Shown one piece after another: positions 16,763 through 24,593 of a stretch of 64,000 nt of DNA. The translations under genes and the position numbers were made by a program. Below the pieces are notes generated by a model. That model did no database searches. It was not told the DNA's origin and saw only the letters and a list, made by a program, of their open reading frames with translations. This stretch comes from Pedobacter sp. (lineage in GTDB: Bacteria; Bacteroidota; Bacteroidia; Sphingobacteriales; Sphingobacteriaceae): NCBI RefSeq assembly GCF_031119335.1, contig NZ_JAVHXT010000003.1:124001-188000 (forward strand). The letters are read 5' to 3'. Within the stretch, counting starts at the first letter, position 1, and every line of letters begins with the position of its first letter.

Positions 16763-17782
16763 ATGATTGTTAAAAAGACTATTTCCCTAAAAGGCATTTT
16801 CGAATTTGCGGGCCATCACTTCTATTGGCTAAGCTGTTACATGCTCATCATCGCAGTTTTGTACAAAATTGTCGGTTGGCATTGGATTTCTATCCCATGG
16901 CTACCGGTATCTCTTGTAGGTACTGCAGTTGCTTTTTATGTAGGTTTCAAAAATAACCAGTCTTATGATAGGGTTTGGGAAGCCCGTAAAATTTGGGGCG
17001 CTATTGTAAACAGCAGCCGAAGCTGGGGCACTTTGGTAAACAGTTATGTCCGTAGCAGCCAACATCCCGCAGAAGAAATTAAAGCCATACAACATCAACT
17101 AATTTACCGCCACATTGCATGGCTGTATGTATTACGAGAGCAGCTGCTTGTACCAACCCAATGGGAACATGTAAGTTTAAAACACCTATTTGGAAAAATT
17201 GCAGCAAAACGTAGGGAAAAGATAGGAATTGGGCGGTTTAAAGATTTTTTAAACGAGCATCAAACCCAAAAATATTTTACCGGTAGAGCGCTTTGGGAGA
17301 ATGCGGCCAACCCTGCTACACAAATTATTCACCAACAGGGACAAGAATTGGCAGCTTTGGAAGAAAGAGAGATGTTGCACATGCGCAAGCAAATTGAAAT
17401 GCAGAGCGTATTGAATGATTTTTATGACCACCAAGGCAGAGCAGAACGCATCAAGAAATTTCCAATACCGAGACAATATGCCAATATGAGTTTTATTTTC
17501 AACTGCATATTTATTGGTTTGTTACCACTGGGTATTGTTGCAGAGTTTGCCAAACTTGGCGAGGCGGGCGTTTGGTTAATGATACCTTTTGGCGTAATAG
17601 TTGGCTGGATTTACGTCGTAATGGAACTAATTGGCGACTACTCGGAAAATCCATTTGAAGGCTTAGGCACTGATATCCCAATGCTTTCTATTTGCAGAAC
17701 CATTGAAATTGACTTATTGCAAATGTTGGGAGAAACGGATATTCCAAAACCAATACAACCTGTCAACGATATTTTGATGTAA
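16763..17782 (+). CDS. Bestrophin-like (UPF0187) anion channel protein
   Basis: A 339-residue membrane protein of the bestrophin/RFP-TM family. It has two N-terminal membrane helices (about 28-45 and 48-66) followed by the family block FKNNQSYDRVWEARKIWGAI, and another hydrophobic pair around 245-290. The C-terminal end has NPFEGLGTDIPM, the conserved bestrophin motif region. Bacterial homologues form pentameric ion channels, though whether this one conducts anions or cations is unknown. It precedes a Na+/H+ antiporter by 115 bases, and the two may share a role in ion balance. Confidence 0.88.
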   Translation: MIVKKTISLKGIFEFAGHHFYWLSCYMLIIAVLYKIVGWHWISIPWLPVSLVGTAVAFYVGFKNNQSYDRVWEARKIWGAIVNSSRSWGTLVNSYVRSSQHPAEEIKAIQHQLIYRHIAWLYVLREQLLVPTQWEHVSLKHLFGKIAAKRREKIGIGRFKDFLNEHQTQKYFTGRALWENAANPATQIIHQQGQELAALEEREMLHMRKQIEMQSVLNDFYDHQGRAERIKKFPIPRQYANMSFIFNCIFIGLLPLGIVAEFAKLGEAGVWLMIPFGVIVGWIYVVMELIGDYSENPFEGLGTDIPMLSICRTIEIDLLQMLGETDIPKPIQPVNDILM

Positions 17783-17897
17783 GCGAAACGGCTTGTTTAT
17801 AGCGTTGGTATTCCCTATCCCAACGTGTAAATATTTTTGCTAAATTTATACTAGCCACAAAAACCAAACAACCATTTATTAAAAACATTCTTTCCTA

Positions 17898-19478
17898 ATG
17901 CATACCTATTTACCGCTTTTTTTAGCCATGATAGCCGCTATTGTGCTGCTAAACATGTGGGCTACTAAACTTAGAATTGCCTATCCTATCTTATTGGTCA
18001 TTGCTGGCTTATTGGTCAGCTTTATACCTGGCTTACAAGTTATCAGGGTTAATCCCGATTTAATATTTTTCATATTCTTGCCGCCACTGTTATTTGAAGC
18101 TTCATGGGCGGTTTCTTTTAAAGAGATGAAGAAGTGGTGGCGAATTATTGGAAGCTTTGCATTTTTGGTGGTGTTTTTCACTGCTTTATCGGTTGCGCTG
18201 GTTACCAATCATCTTATCCCCGGTTTTACTATCGCTTTAGGCTTTTTACTAGGCGGAATTGTTTCTCCGCCAGATGCGGTAAGTACAGGCGCTATTATGA
18301 AATTCGTTAAAATCCCCAAATCAACTGCTACCATTTTAGAGGGGGAAAGTTTACTGAATGATGCTTCTTCATTAATTATCTTCCGCTTTGCGTTAGTAGC
18401 CGTAGGTACCGGGCAGTTCGTATGGCAAGAGGCGGCATTAAGCTTTTTATGGATGGTAATTGGTGGCTCAGCCATAGGCTTAGTATTGGCTTGGCTATTT
18501 GTGCAGGCTCATAAGCGTTTACCTACAGATGCACCTTCGGATATTGCCTTGCTATTAATAGAACCTTATATCATGTATTGGGTGGCCGAGCAGTTACATA
18601 GCTCTGGCGTAATGGCAGTAGTTAGTGGCGGTTTATTGATGTCTATGAAGCGCTTAACGTATTTAAATAGTGCCAGCAGAATTAAGGGCTACAGCGTTTG
18701 GGAAAGTTTCGTATTTATTTTAAACGGCATTGTCTTTCTAATTATTGGCTTGGAACTGCCCGAAATTGTGGAAGGAATTAGAGCACAGGGTATACCATTA
18801 AGCACTGCAATTGGCTACGGAGTATTGGTTACGGCCGTACTCATCGGCGCCAGAATGATTAGTTCTTATGCAGCAATGATTGCAACTTTCCTTTTCAGGC
18901 GAAGTGTAATGCCACAGGCCTCATCAAACCGAAGGCGCTGGCTGATGCCTTTAATTTTAGGTTGGACGGGAATGCGTGGCGTGGTTTCGTTAGCTGCAGC
19001 CTTGGCAATTCCGGTAGTTTACGATGGAGTTCCCATTCCTCATCGAAACCTTATCCTGTTTATCACTTTTGTGGTTATTTTACTGACCTTGGTAATTCAA
19101 GGGCTTACGTTGCCTTACATTATACAACGCAATAGCTTTTTTAAGGAAGCTACTAACGCCCACGATGAGCACGCAGCCAGACAAAAAATGAAGCAGGGAT
19201 TGATGCAACACGTTTATATTACCCTAAAAGAAAAATATGAAAATGAGCATTTAGGGAATGTTGAGATTGAAAAAGTGCTGAAACAATGGGAAGAAAGAGC
19301 TAAAGCAACAGATTATAGCATGATGAGCGAGCAAAACAAAGCCATTTTTGTAGAGTTGTTAGAAAGTCAACGGGAATACTTATCGGAGCTGAATAAAGAC
19401 CCAAAAATAGATGAAGAAATTATTCGTCAGCAGTTGTATCAAATTGATTTGGAAGAGGAGCGGTTGAAGATAATTTAG
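17898..19478 (+). CDS. CPA1-family Na+/H+ antiporter
   Basis: A 526-residue cation/proton antiporter of the CPA1 (NhaP/NHE-like) family. About 12 membrane helices cover residues 1-415. The ion-binding motifs are present: GGIVSPPDAVSTGAIMK and the ND pair in LEGESLLNDASSLIIF. A charged C-terminal cytoplasmic region (about 420-526) is helical and may be regulatory. It exports Na+ (or K+/Li+) in exchange for protons at the inner membrane. It is likely independent of the downstream minus-strand gene, from which a bidirectional terminator separates it. Confidence 0.92.
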   Translation: MHTYLPLFLAMIAAIVLLNMWATKLRIAYPILLVIAGLLVSFIPGLQVIRVNPDLIFFIFLPPLLFEASWAVSFKEMKKWWRIIGSFAFLVVFFTALSVALVTNHLIPGFTIALGFLLGGIVSPPDAVSTGAIMKFVKIPKSTATILEGESLLNDASSLIIFRFALVAVGTGQFVWQEAALSFLWMVIGGSAIGLVLAWLFVQAHKRLPTDAPSDIALLLIEPYIMYWVAEQLHSSGVMAVVSGGLLMSMKRLTYLNSASRIKGYSVWESFVFILNGIVFLIIGLELPEIVEGIRAQGIPLSTAIGYGVLVTAVLIGARMISSYAAMIATFLFRRSVMPQASSNRRRWLMPLILGWTGMRGVVSLAAALAIPVVYDGVPIPHRNLILFITFVVILLTLVIQGLTLPYIIQRNSFFKEATNAHDEHAARQKMKQGLMQHVYITLKEKYENEHLGNVEIEKVLKQWEERAKATDYSMMSEQNKAIFVELLESQREYLSELNKDPKIDEEIIRQQLYQIDLEEERLKII

Positions 19479-19499
19479 GATGAATTGAGGATCTTTTTC

Positions 19500-19586
19500 C
19501 GTCATTGCGAGGCACGAAGCAATCCTACAACTATTGTCAGGCAACAAAACTATCGCTTAAAGATTGCTTCGTACCTCGCAATGACG
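19500..19586. repeat. CGTCATTGCGAGG palindromic repeat, copy 1
   Basis: The left arm (19500-19525, CGTCATTGCGAGGCACGAAG) and the right arm (19561-19586) are near-perfect reverse complements of 26 bases around a 35-base centre. Other copies are at 23844-23906, 46980-47088 and 53305-53407. Confidence 0.8.
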
Positions 19587-19594
19587 TAGTGCAT

Positions 19595-19627
19595 AAAAAA
19601 GGAGCAAATTGATTTTGCTCCTTTTTT
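19595..19627. terminator. Bidirectional terminator between the antiporter and metZ-like genes
   Basis: A 14-bp stem (AAAAAAGGAGCAAA at 19595-19608 with its complement at 19614-19627) has a T-run on each strand, between two converging genes. Confidence 0.85.
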
Positions 19628-19649
19628 ATTTAATGTCAACTAAAAAATG

Positions 19650-20816
19650 CTAACTGCCTAACGCTTGTTCAATATCCTTCAAAATATCATCGATATGCTC
19701 TAAACCAATAGATAAACGGATAGAACCTTGTTCAATTCCAACAATATTACGTTCTTCTTCAGTTAACTTGCTGTGCGTACTCGTAGCGGGATGCGTAGCG
19801 ATAGACCTTGTATCTGCTAAATTTGCAGAAATAGAAAATAGCTGCAAGCCATCCATAAATTTACGGGCAGCTTCAATTCCACCATCAACAACGATGGTTA
19901 CAATACCTCCACCCTGTTTCATCTGCTTTTTGGCAATTTCATACTGCGGGTGCGACGGCAAAAACGGGTATTTCACCAACTTAATTTTCGGATGTTTCTC
20001 CAAGTACTCCGCAACTTTCAAGGCATTTTCGCAGTGTCTATCCATACGAACCGCCAACGTTTCTAAGCTTTTCGATAAAATCCACGCATTAAACGGAGAA
20101 AGAGAAGGTCCACTGTGACGAGCAAAAGCAACTACATCAGCAATTAAAGCTTTGCTTCCTAAAATAATTCCACCTAAAGCACGCCCCTGTCCATCAATAT
20201 ATTTAGTTGCCGAGTGGATAGAAATATGTGCCCCTAATTTGATAGGTTGCTGTAAATAGGGAGTAGCAAAACAGTTATCAACCACTAATAAAGTATTGTA
20301 TTTCTTTGCCAAACCACCCAAAAACTCCAAATCAATAATATCTATACCCGGGTTAGAGGGTGTTTCTACAAAGATGATTTTCGTGTTTGGCTTAATTAAA
20401 GCTTCCCAATCTTCAGGTTTATCTAAATCCGCATAATCGAAAGTTACACCCCATTTAGCAAAAACGTTAGTTAGCAATTGATGTGTAGATCCAAAAACCG
20501 AGCGACTAGAAACAATATGATCGCCACTTTTTAGGAATGCAGCAAAAGTGGTAAAAATTGCCGCCATACCTGTAGCCGTTGCAAAACCATCTTCCGCACC
20601 TTCCAACAAAGCCATTTTCTCAATAAACTCAGAAGTATTTGGATTAGAATAACGACTGTAAACGTTCCCCTCCTTTTCGTTAGCGAACAAAGCACGCATT
20701 TCTTCTGCATCGTCAAACTTGTAGCTCGATGTTAAATAAATAGGCGCAGAATGTTCTTTGTGCGAACTTCTTTCGGTTTGAGTGCGTATAGCGATGGTTT
20801 CGAAATTATCAGACAT
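19650..20816 (-). CDS. metZ: O-succinylhomoserine sulfhydrylase-like PLP enzyme
   Basis: A Cys/Met-metabolism PLP enzyme of 388 residues. The PLP lysine is Lys205 in HSATKYIDGQGR, a form of the motif typical of the MetZ branch. Other markers are SRYSNPNTSEFIEKMALLEG, ATGMAAI and ETPSNPGIDIIDL. In the family it makes homocysteine directly from O-succinyl- or O-acetyl-homoserine and sulfide, in the cytoplasm. Cystathionine gamma-synthase is the alternative, but DGQGR favours MetZ. No other methionine gene is in the window, and no SAM riboswitch is seen in the 61-base gap upstream, which only contains a short tandem repeat (TTGAGATATGAG). Confidence 0.85.
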   Translation of the reverse strand: MSDNFETIAIRTQTERSSHKEHSAPIYLTSSYKFDDAEEMRALFANEKEGNVYSRYSNPNTSEFIEKMALLEGAEDGFATATGMAAIFTTFAAFLKSGDHIVSSRSVFGSTHQLLTNVFAKWGVTFDYADLDKPEDWEALIKPNTKIIFVETPSNPGIDIIDLEFLGGLAKKYNTLLVVDNCFATPYLQQPIKLGAHISIHSATKYIDGQGRALGGIILGSKALIADVVAFARHSGPSLSPFNAWILSKSLETLAVRMDRHCENALKVAEYLEKHPKIKLVKYPFLPSHPQYEIAKKQMKQGGGIVTIVVDGGIEAARKFMDGLQLFSISANLADTRSIATHPATSTHSKLTEEERNIVGIEQGSIRLSIGLEHIDDILKDIEQALGS

Positions 20817-20877
20817 TTTTTAGTATTGAGATATGAGTATTGAGATATGAGACAAGGAGCAAGATAAACCTCATGCC

Positions 20878-21309
20878 CTAAACCTTAACCTCAACCTTAT
20901 TAATGATATATGTAAAATTTATAGTTGCCGATCTGCCCAAAATGTTTGAAACAGAACAGTATTTATCAAAAGTCATTTGCAGGGCACGTTCTACTTTTTG
21001 AACGCTCAAATCGCCGAAAAGGTTAAATTGGATATCAATTACATCGAAAATTGCAGGTACTTCCTCTTCTTTTCTCGTAGCCTTAATATTGATTTTAATA
21101 TCGCTAGGTTCTTCTTTTTGTTTAGTAAGGATATTTACCATATCGATACCGCTGCATCCGCCTAAGCCAATCAACAACATCTCCATAGGGCGAAAGCCTT
21201 TACCTTCTCCACCTATAGCTGGTTTTGCATCTAACTCAACGGTAAAGCCGCTTTCATTTTCCGCTTCAAAATTAAATTTTCCGCTTTTGCGGATGAGGTT
21301 GATTTCCAT
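20878..21309 (-). CDS. OsmC-family protein
   Basis: A 143-residue OsmC/Ohr-fold protein from the ATG at 21309 (a GTG five codons earlier is less likely). The family core is visible: FRPMEMLLIGLGGCSGIDMVNILTK, read in parts, with one cysteine in GGCSG, and a late YCSVSNIL with the second. The two cysteines match the thiol-peroxidase pair of OsmC/Ohr proteins. It probably reduces organic hydroperoxides or acts in sulfur chemistry, but that is an inference from the fold. It lies 61 bases before the metZ-like gene on the same strand. Confidence 0.85.
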   Translation of the reverse strand: MEINLIRKSGKFNFEAENESGFTVELDAKPAIGGEGKGFRPMEMLLIGLGGCSGIDMVNILTKQKEEPSDIKINIKATRKEEEVPAIFDVIDIQFNLFGDLSVQKVERALQMTFDKYCSVSNILGRSATINFTYIINKVEVKV

Positions 21310-21324
21310 ATTCTTTTTTACCAC

Positions 21325-21380
21325 TAAGGCACGGAGGACACAAAGACATACTTAGTGCACTTTGTGTCTTTGTGGTTAAA
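21325..21380. repeat. Short palindromic repeat (CACAAAGACAC type)
   Basis: CCACTAAGGCACGGAGGACAC and GTGTCTTTGTGGTTAA flank a small centre containing CACAAAGACATACTTAG. Similar words occur at 22223-22250 and 55320-55352. It lies between the ispE stop and the OsmC start. Confidence 0.5.
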
Positions 21381-21386
21381 ACATAT

Positions 21387-22190
21387 TTAAACTCCGTAAA
21401 AAACTAAATTATCTTTCTCCAATTCTGGCAGTTTTACTTCTTTTTCAAATATTGCAAATACCGACGAGCCACTGCCGCTCATTAAGGCAAATTTAGCGTC
21501 TGCCTGGTAAAGCTTTGTTTTTATTTCGTCAATTTGCGGATATTTTGCGAAAACAGAAGGCTCAAAATCGTTAAGAATATGAGCTGGCCAATCTTGTAGC
21601 GGCAAATGTATCAAATCTTTTAAAGAATTGGAAGGTTGTTTTACGTTTACTTTACTGTAAGCCTCTGCGGTTGAAACGTGTACCGAAGGCTTTACCAATA
21701 CCAAATAGTAGGCAGAAAGGTCAACATTTAGTTCTTCAAATTCATCGCCTTTGGCAAAAGCATAAGTAGGTTGATTTTTAATGAAGAACGCACAGTCTGC
21801 ACCTAAGGGTCTGGCGTAAGCTTCCATCCGTTCATCTGTTAAACCTAATTCAAATTTCTGATTAACCAGTTTGATAAGAAAAGCAGCATCGGCACTGCCA
21901 CCGCCTAAACCTGCGCCAACTGGTATATTTTTTAAAAGTACAATCTGCTGATTGGGTAAATTGAAATCTCTTTGCAGTGTCTCGAAAGCTTTGAAACAAA
22001 TATTATCGGTAGTATCCCCAGGAATATCAATACCTTTAATCAGCATCGATGTCTCTTCGGCATCTACCAATTCTACCACATCATTTATCTTGATGGGATA
22101 AAAAACAGTTTGTAGATTATGGTAACCGTCAGCACGTTTTTCGGTAAGGAATAAGCCTAAATTTATTTTTGCGTTGGCAAATGTTAACAT
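21387..22190 (-). CDS. ispE: 4-diphosphocytidyl-2-C-methyl-D-erythritol kinase
   Basis: IspE phosphorylates CDP-methylerythritol in the MEP pathway to isoprenoid precursors. The length (267 residues) is typical. The N-terminal FANAKINLGLFLTEKRADGYH carries the conserved Lys8 and the YH substrate block. The GHMP kinase ATP loop PVGAGLGGGSADAAF is at 90-104, and the late motif LMSGSGSSVFAIF is present. It is transcribed towards the OsmC gene, separated by the repeat at 21325-21380. Confidence 0.95.
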   Translation of the reverse strand: MLTFANAKINLGLFLTEKRADGYHNLQTVFYPIKINDVVELVDAEETSMLIKGIDIPGDTTDNICFKAFETLQRDFNLPNQQIVLLKNIPVGAGLGGGSADAAFLIKLVNQKFELGLTDERMEAYARPLGADCAFFIKNQPTYAFAKGDEFEELNVDLSAYYLVLVKPSVHVSTAEAYSKVNVKQPSNSLKDLIHLPLQDWPAHILNDFEPSVFAKYPQIDEIKTKLYQADAKFALMSGSGSSVFAIFEKEVKLPELEKDNLVFYGV

Positions 22191-22287
22191 CTTTTGATTT
22201 ACGAAGTACGATTTTAGAATTAATTAAACACAAAGGCACGAAGAGCACTAAGTTTTATCTGCATGAACAAAGTCCGCTTTAGGGGAT

Positions 22288-22884
22288 TTAGGGGTTTATC
22301 TTATAAGTATAATGCCCAATAATTTTCCAAGCGAATAGAATATCTTCTGCTACTTGCCCGCCTCCAATGTTATGCACCAGTAAATAACGCTTTCCATCTG
22401 CCGATTTTTTATTGATGACCAAACCAATATGCAACTGCCTGCCATTTAAATCCCAACACACAATATCGCCGGGCAAATAATCTGCAGCATTTTTAGTCAT
22501 TGGTTTTTTAGTACCTTTTCTGCCAAAGAAAACCATCAAATTAGGCACACGTCTATGGTCTATATTTCTATCTGTAGATTTACGGCCCCAGTTTTTAGGA
22601 TACAACTTGAAATTAGCTTTCATATCTTCATGTACTTCCTTTTGCAAATCAGTTCCTAACTTGCGGTAAGCTCTGATTACCACATCCGTACAAACGCCTG
22701 TACCCTCTGGCACATCACCGTTAGGATAAGCTATGCTAACATAAGCAGGGTCGTAAACTATTCTGCTATTGATAATTGAAATTCCGGCATCAGAAAGTTT
22801 CAAAGCCGTTACCGACTGCGCAAAGCTAGTAGCAGCAAACCATCCGTTAATTAAAATCGAAAAGATTATTTTTCTAAACATCAT
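22288..22884 (-). CDS. DUF1287 secreted protein
   Basis: A 198-residue exported protein with an N-terminal signal peptide (FRKIIFSILINGWFAATSFA) and one DUF1287 domain. The domain core is GTGVCTDVVIRAYRKLGTDLQ, read in parts, with the conserved Cys, DYLPGDIVCWDLNGRQLHIG with an Asp and His, and VHNIGGG. The Cys/His arrangement resembles NlpC/P60-like cysteine hydrolases, so a role in the cell envelope is plausible but unproven. It is followed on the same strand by ispE after 97 bases containing a decayed repeat. Confidence 0.85.
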   Translation of the reverse strand: MMFRKIIFSILINGWFAATSFAQSVTALKLSDAGISIINSRIVYDPAYVSIAYPNGDVPEGTGVCTDVVIRAYRKLGTDLQKEVHEDMKANFKLYPKNWGRKSTDRNIDHRRVPNLMVFFGRKGTKKPMTKNAADYLPGDIVCWDLNGRQLHIGLVINKKSADGKRYLLVHNIGGGQVAEDILFAWKIIGHYTYKINP

Positions 22885-22997
22885 CGTGTAGCAAATCTAA
22901 CGGATTTTCAAGAGAATTTCTTGATTTACAACATAGAAATCTAACAATCATCAACACTGTTGAAAAACAGAAATACAAGGTTGGTTTTTAATGGTTA

Positions 22998-23005
22998 GAT
23001 TTGTG
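22998..23005 (+). promoter_or_regulatory. Candidate -7 box (TAGATTTG) of thyA
   Basis: TAGATTTG matches TAnnTTTG and lies 36 bases before the thyA ATG. A short C/G-rich hairpin (AAAGCCCC, TTTA, GGGG) sits between it and the start codon and may shape the leader. Confidence 0.45.
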
Positions 23006-23041
23006 TTTCACATTAAAAAGCCCCTTTAGGGGTTTGGGGTT

Positions 23042-23836
23042 ATGAAACAATATTTAGATTTAATGCAGCATGTGCTGGATAACGGCACACAAAAACACGA
23101 TAGAACGGGAACGGGCACCATCAGCGTATTTGGCTACCAAATGCGTTTCAATTTGCAAGAAGGTTTCCCAATGGTAACCACTAAAAAACTGCATTTAAAA
23201 TCTATCATCCACGAGTTGATTTGGTTTTTGCAGGGCGACACCAACATCAAATACCTAAAAGATAACGGCGTACGTATTTGGGATGAGTGGGCAGATGAAA
23301 ATGGAAACCTCGGACCAGTTTATGGCTCGCAGTGGAGAAGCTGGCCAACACCAAACGGTGGTCATATTGACCAGATTACCCAAATCATCAATACGATTAA
23401 AACCAACCCCGACAGCAGACGTATTATTGTTTCTGCTTGGAACGTTGCTGAGATTGAGAACATGGCTTTGCCTCCGTGTCACGCTTTTTTCCAATTTTAT
23501 GTAGCTGATGGAAAGTTGAGCTGTCAATTATATCAACGCAGTGCGGATATCTTTTTAGGCGTACCTTTTAATATTGCTTCTTACGCATTGTTAACAATGA
23601 TGGTAGCGCAAGTTTGTGGCTTAGAGGCTGGAGATTTCATCCATACTTTTGGCGATGCGCATATTTATAACAACCATTTAGAGCAGGTTAATTTGCAATT
23701 AAGCAGAGACCCAAAACCTTTGCCAACCATGAAAATTAATCCAGCCGTTAAGGATATCTTCGATTTTAAGTTTGAAGATTTTGAATTAACAAACTACGAA
23801 GCACATCCGCATATTAAAGGAGTAGTAGCAGTTTAA
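23042..23836 (+). CDS. thyA: Thymidylate synthase
   Basis: ThyA makes dTMP from dUMP using methylene-tetrahydrofolate. It has 264 residues, the standard length. The catalytic Cys146 is in [10 protein letters not shown]. Other conserved blocks are [33 protein letters not shown], and the dUMP-binding [19 protein letters not shown]. folA follows 83 bases downstream, the common thyA-folA pairing that regenerates tetrahydrofolate from the dihydrofolate this enzyme produces. A palindromic repeat lies between the two genes. Confidence 0.97.
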   Translation: MKQYLDLMQHVLDNGTQKHDRTGTGTISVFGYQMRFNLQEGFPMVTTKKLHLKSIIHELIWFLQGDTNIKYLKDNGVRIWDEWADENGNLGPVYGSQWRSWPTPNGGHIDQITQIINTIKTNPDSRRIIVSAWNVAEIENMALPPCHAFFQFYVADGKLSCQLYQRSADIFLGVPFNIASYALLTMMVAQVCGLEAGDFIHTFGDAHIYNNHLEQVNLQLSRDPKPLPTMKINPAVKDIFDFKFEDFELTNYEAHPHIKGVVAV

Positions 23837-23843
23837 ATTATAT

Positions 23844-23906
23844 CGTCATTGCGAGGCACGAAGCAATCTATTTAGCTTTAAGATTGCTTCGTGCCTCGCA
23901 ATGACG
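23844..23906. repeat. CGTCATTGCGAGG palindromic repeat, copy 2 (between thyA and folA)
   Basis: The 26-base arms at 23844-23869 and 23881-23906 are perfect reverse complements with an 11-base loop. This is the cleanest copy of the family in the window. It starts eight bases after the thyA stop. Confidence 0.85.
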
Positions 23907-23919
23907 CAAATTCTAAAAA

Positions 23920-24408
23920 ATGAACCAAATAACTATAGTAGTAGCTATTTCCGAGAACAATGCTATTGGCAAAAACAACCAATTACTTTGGCATTTACCT
24001 GCCGATTTAAAACATTTCAAGAGCATCACCTCTGGTCATACCATTATTATGGGCCGTAAAACCTATGATTCTATAGGCAAACCGCTTCCAAACAGAAGAA
24101 ACATTGTAATTACCCGTCAAGAAGGCCTACAGTTAGAAGGCGTAGAAGTAGTTAACTCTCTAGATGAGGCACTAGCGCTTTGTAAAGAAGAAAATCAGGT
24201 CTTTATCATTGGTGGTGCCGAAATATACAGACAGGCCATCTCGTTTTGCGATAAAATTGAATTGACACGCGTACACCAAGAATTTGATGCTGATGCTTTT
24301 TTCCCAGAGTTAGATAATGAAATTTGGAAAGAGATTTGGAAAGAAGATCATTTACCCGATGAAAAGAACAAATTTGCTTACACTTTTTCAACTTTAGAGC
24401 GTAGATAA
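23920..24408 (+). CDS. folA: Dihydrofolate reductase
   Basis: DHFR reduces dihydrofolate to tetrahydrofolate with NADPH. It has 162 residues, normal for a chromosomal type I enzyme. Visible motifs are VVAISENNAIGKNNQLLWHLPADLKHFK (read in parts, with the LWHLPADL substrate loop), IIMGRKTYDSIGKPLPNRRN and VFIIGGAEIYRQA. It sits directly after thyA, with which it forms a metabolic pair. The repeat between them may limit read-through, or the two may be co-transcribed. Confidence 0.96.
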   Translation: MNQITIVVAISENNAIGKNNQLLWHLPADLKHFKSITSGHTIIMGRKTYDSIGKPLPNRRNIVITRQEGLQLEGVEVVNSLDEALALCKEENQVFIIGGAEIYRQAISFCDKIELTRVHQEFDADAFFPELDNEIWKEIWKEDHLPDEKNKFAYTFSTLERR

Positions 24409-24413
24409 AGTTT

Positions 24414-24482
24414 TCTAGCCACAGATACACAGATTTAATATTTCAAAAATCAGTTAAAATCATTTGTGCATCTGTGGCTTAA
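24414..24482. repeat. Palindromic repeat (AGCCACAGAT type)
   Basis: TAGCCACAGATACACAGATT and its imperfect inverse (TTTGTGCATCTGTGGCTTA) are separated by about 25 AT-rich bases. A related copy is at 40540-40606. It lies between folA and secDF. Confidence 0.6.
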
Positions 24483-24539
24483 TATATTTCTTATCCCAAT
24501 AAAATTACAATTAGAGGTTCTATTATTTAAAAAAATAAT

Positions 24540-24547
24540 TAGATTTG
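24540..24547 (+). promoter_or_regulatory. -7 box (TAGATTTG) of secDF
   Basis: TAGATTTG matches TAnnTTTG, 47 bases before the secDF ATG. The upstream -33 position has GGTTC, a weak match. Confidence 0.5.
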
Positions 24548-24593
24548 CCGACTTGTTAAAAAACAGCTTATTATAAAATAGATTAAACAAACA

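Noticed and set aside
20817..20877. Possible SAM riboswitch upstream of the metZ-like gene
   Set aside because: The leader is only 61 bases with a short tandem repeat (TTGAGATATGAG) and no conserved riboswitch core.
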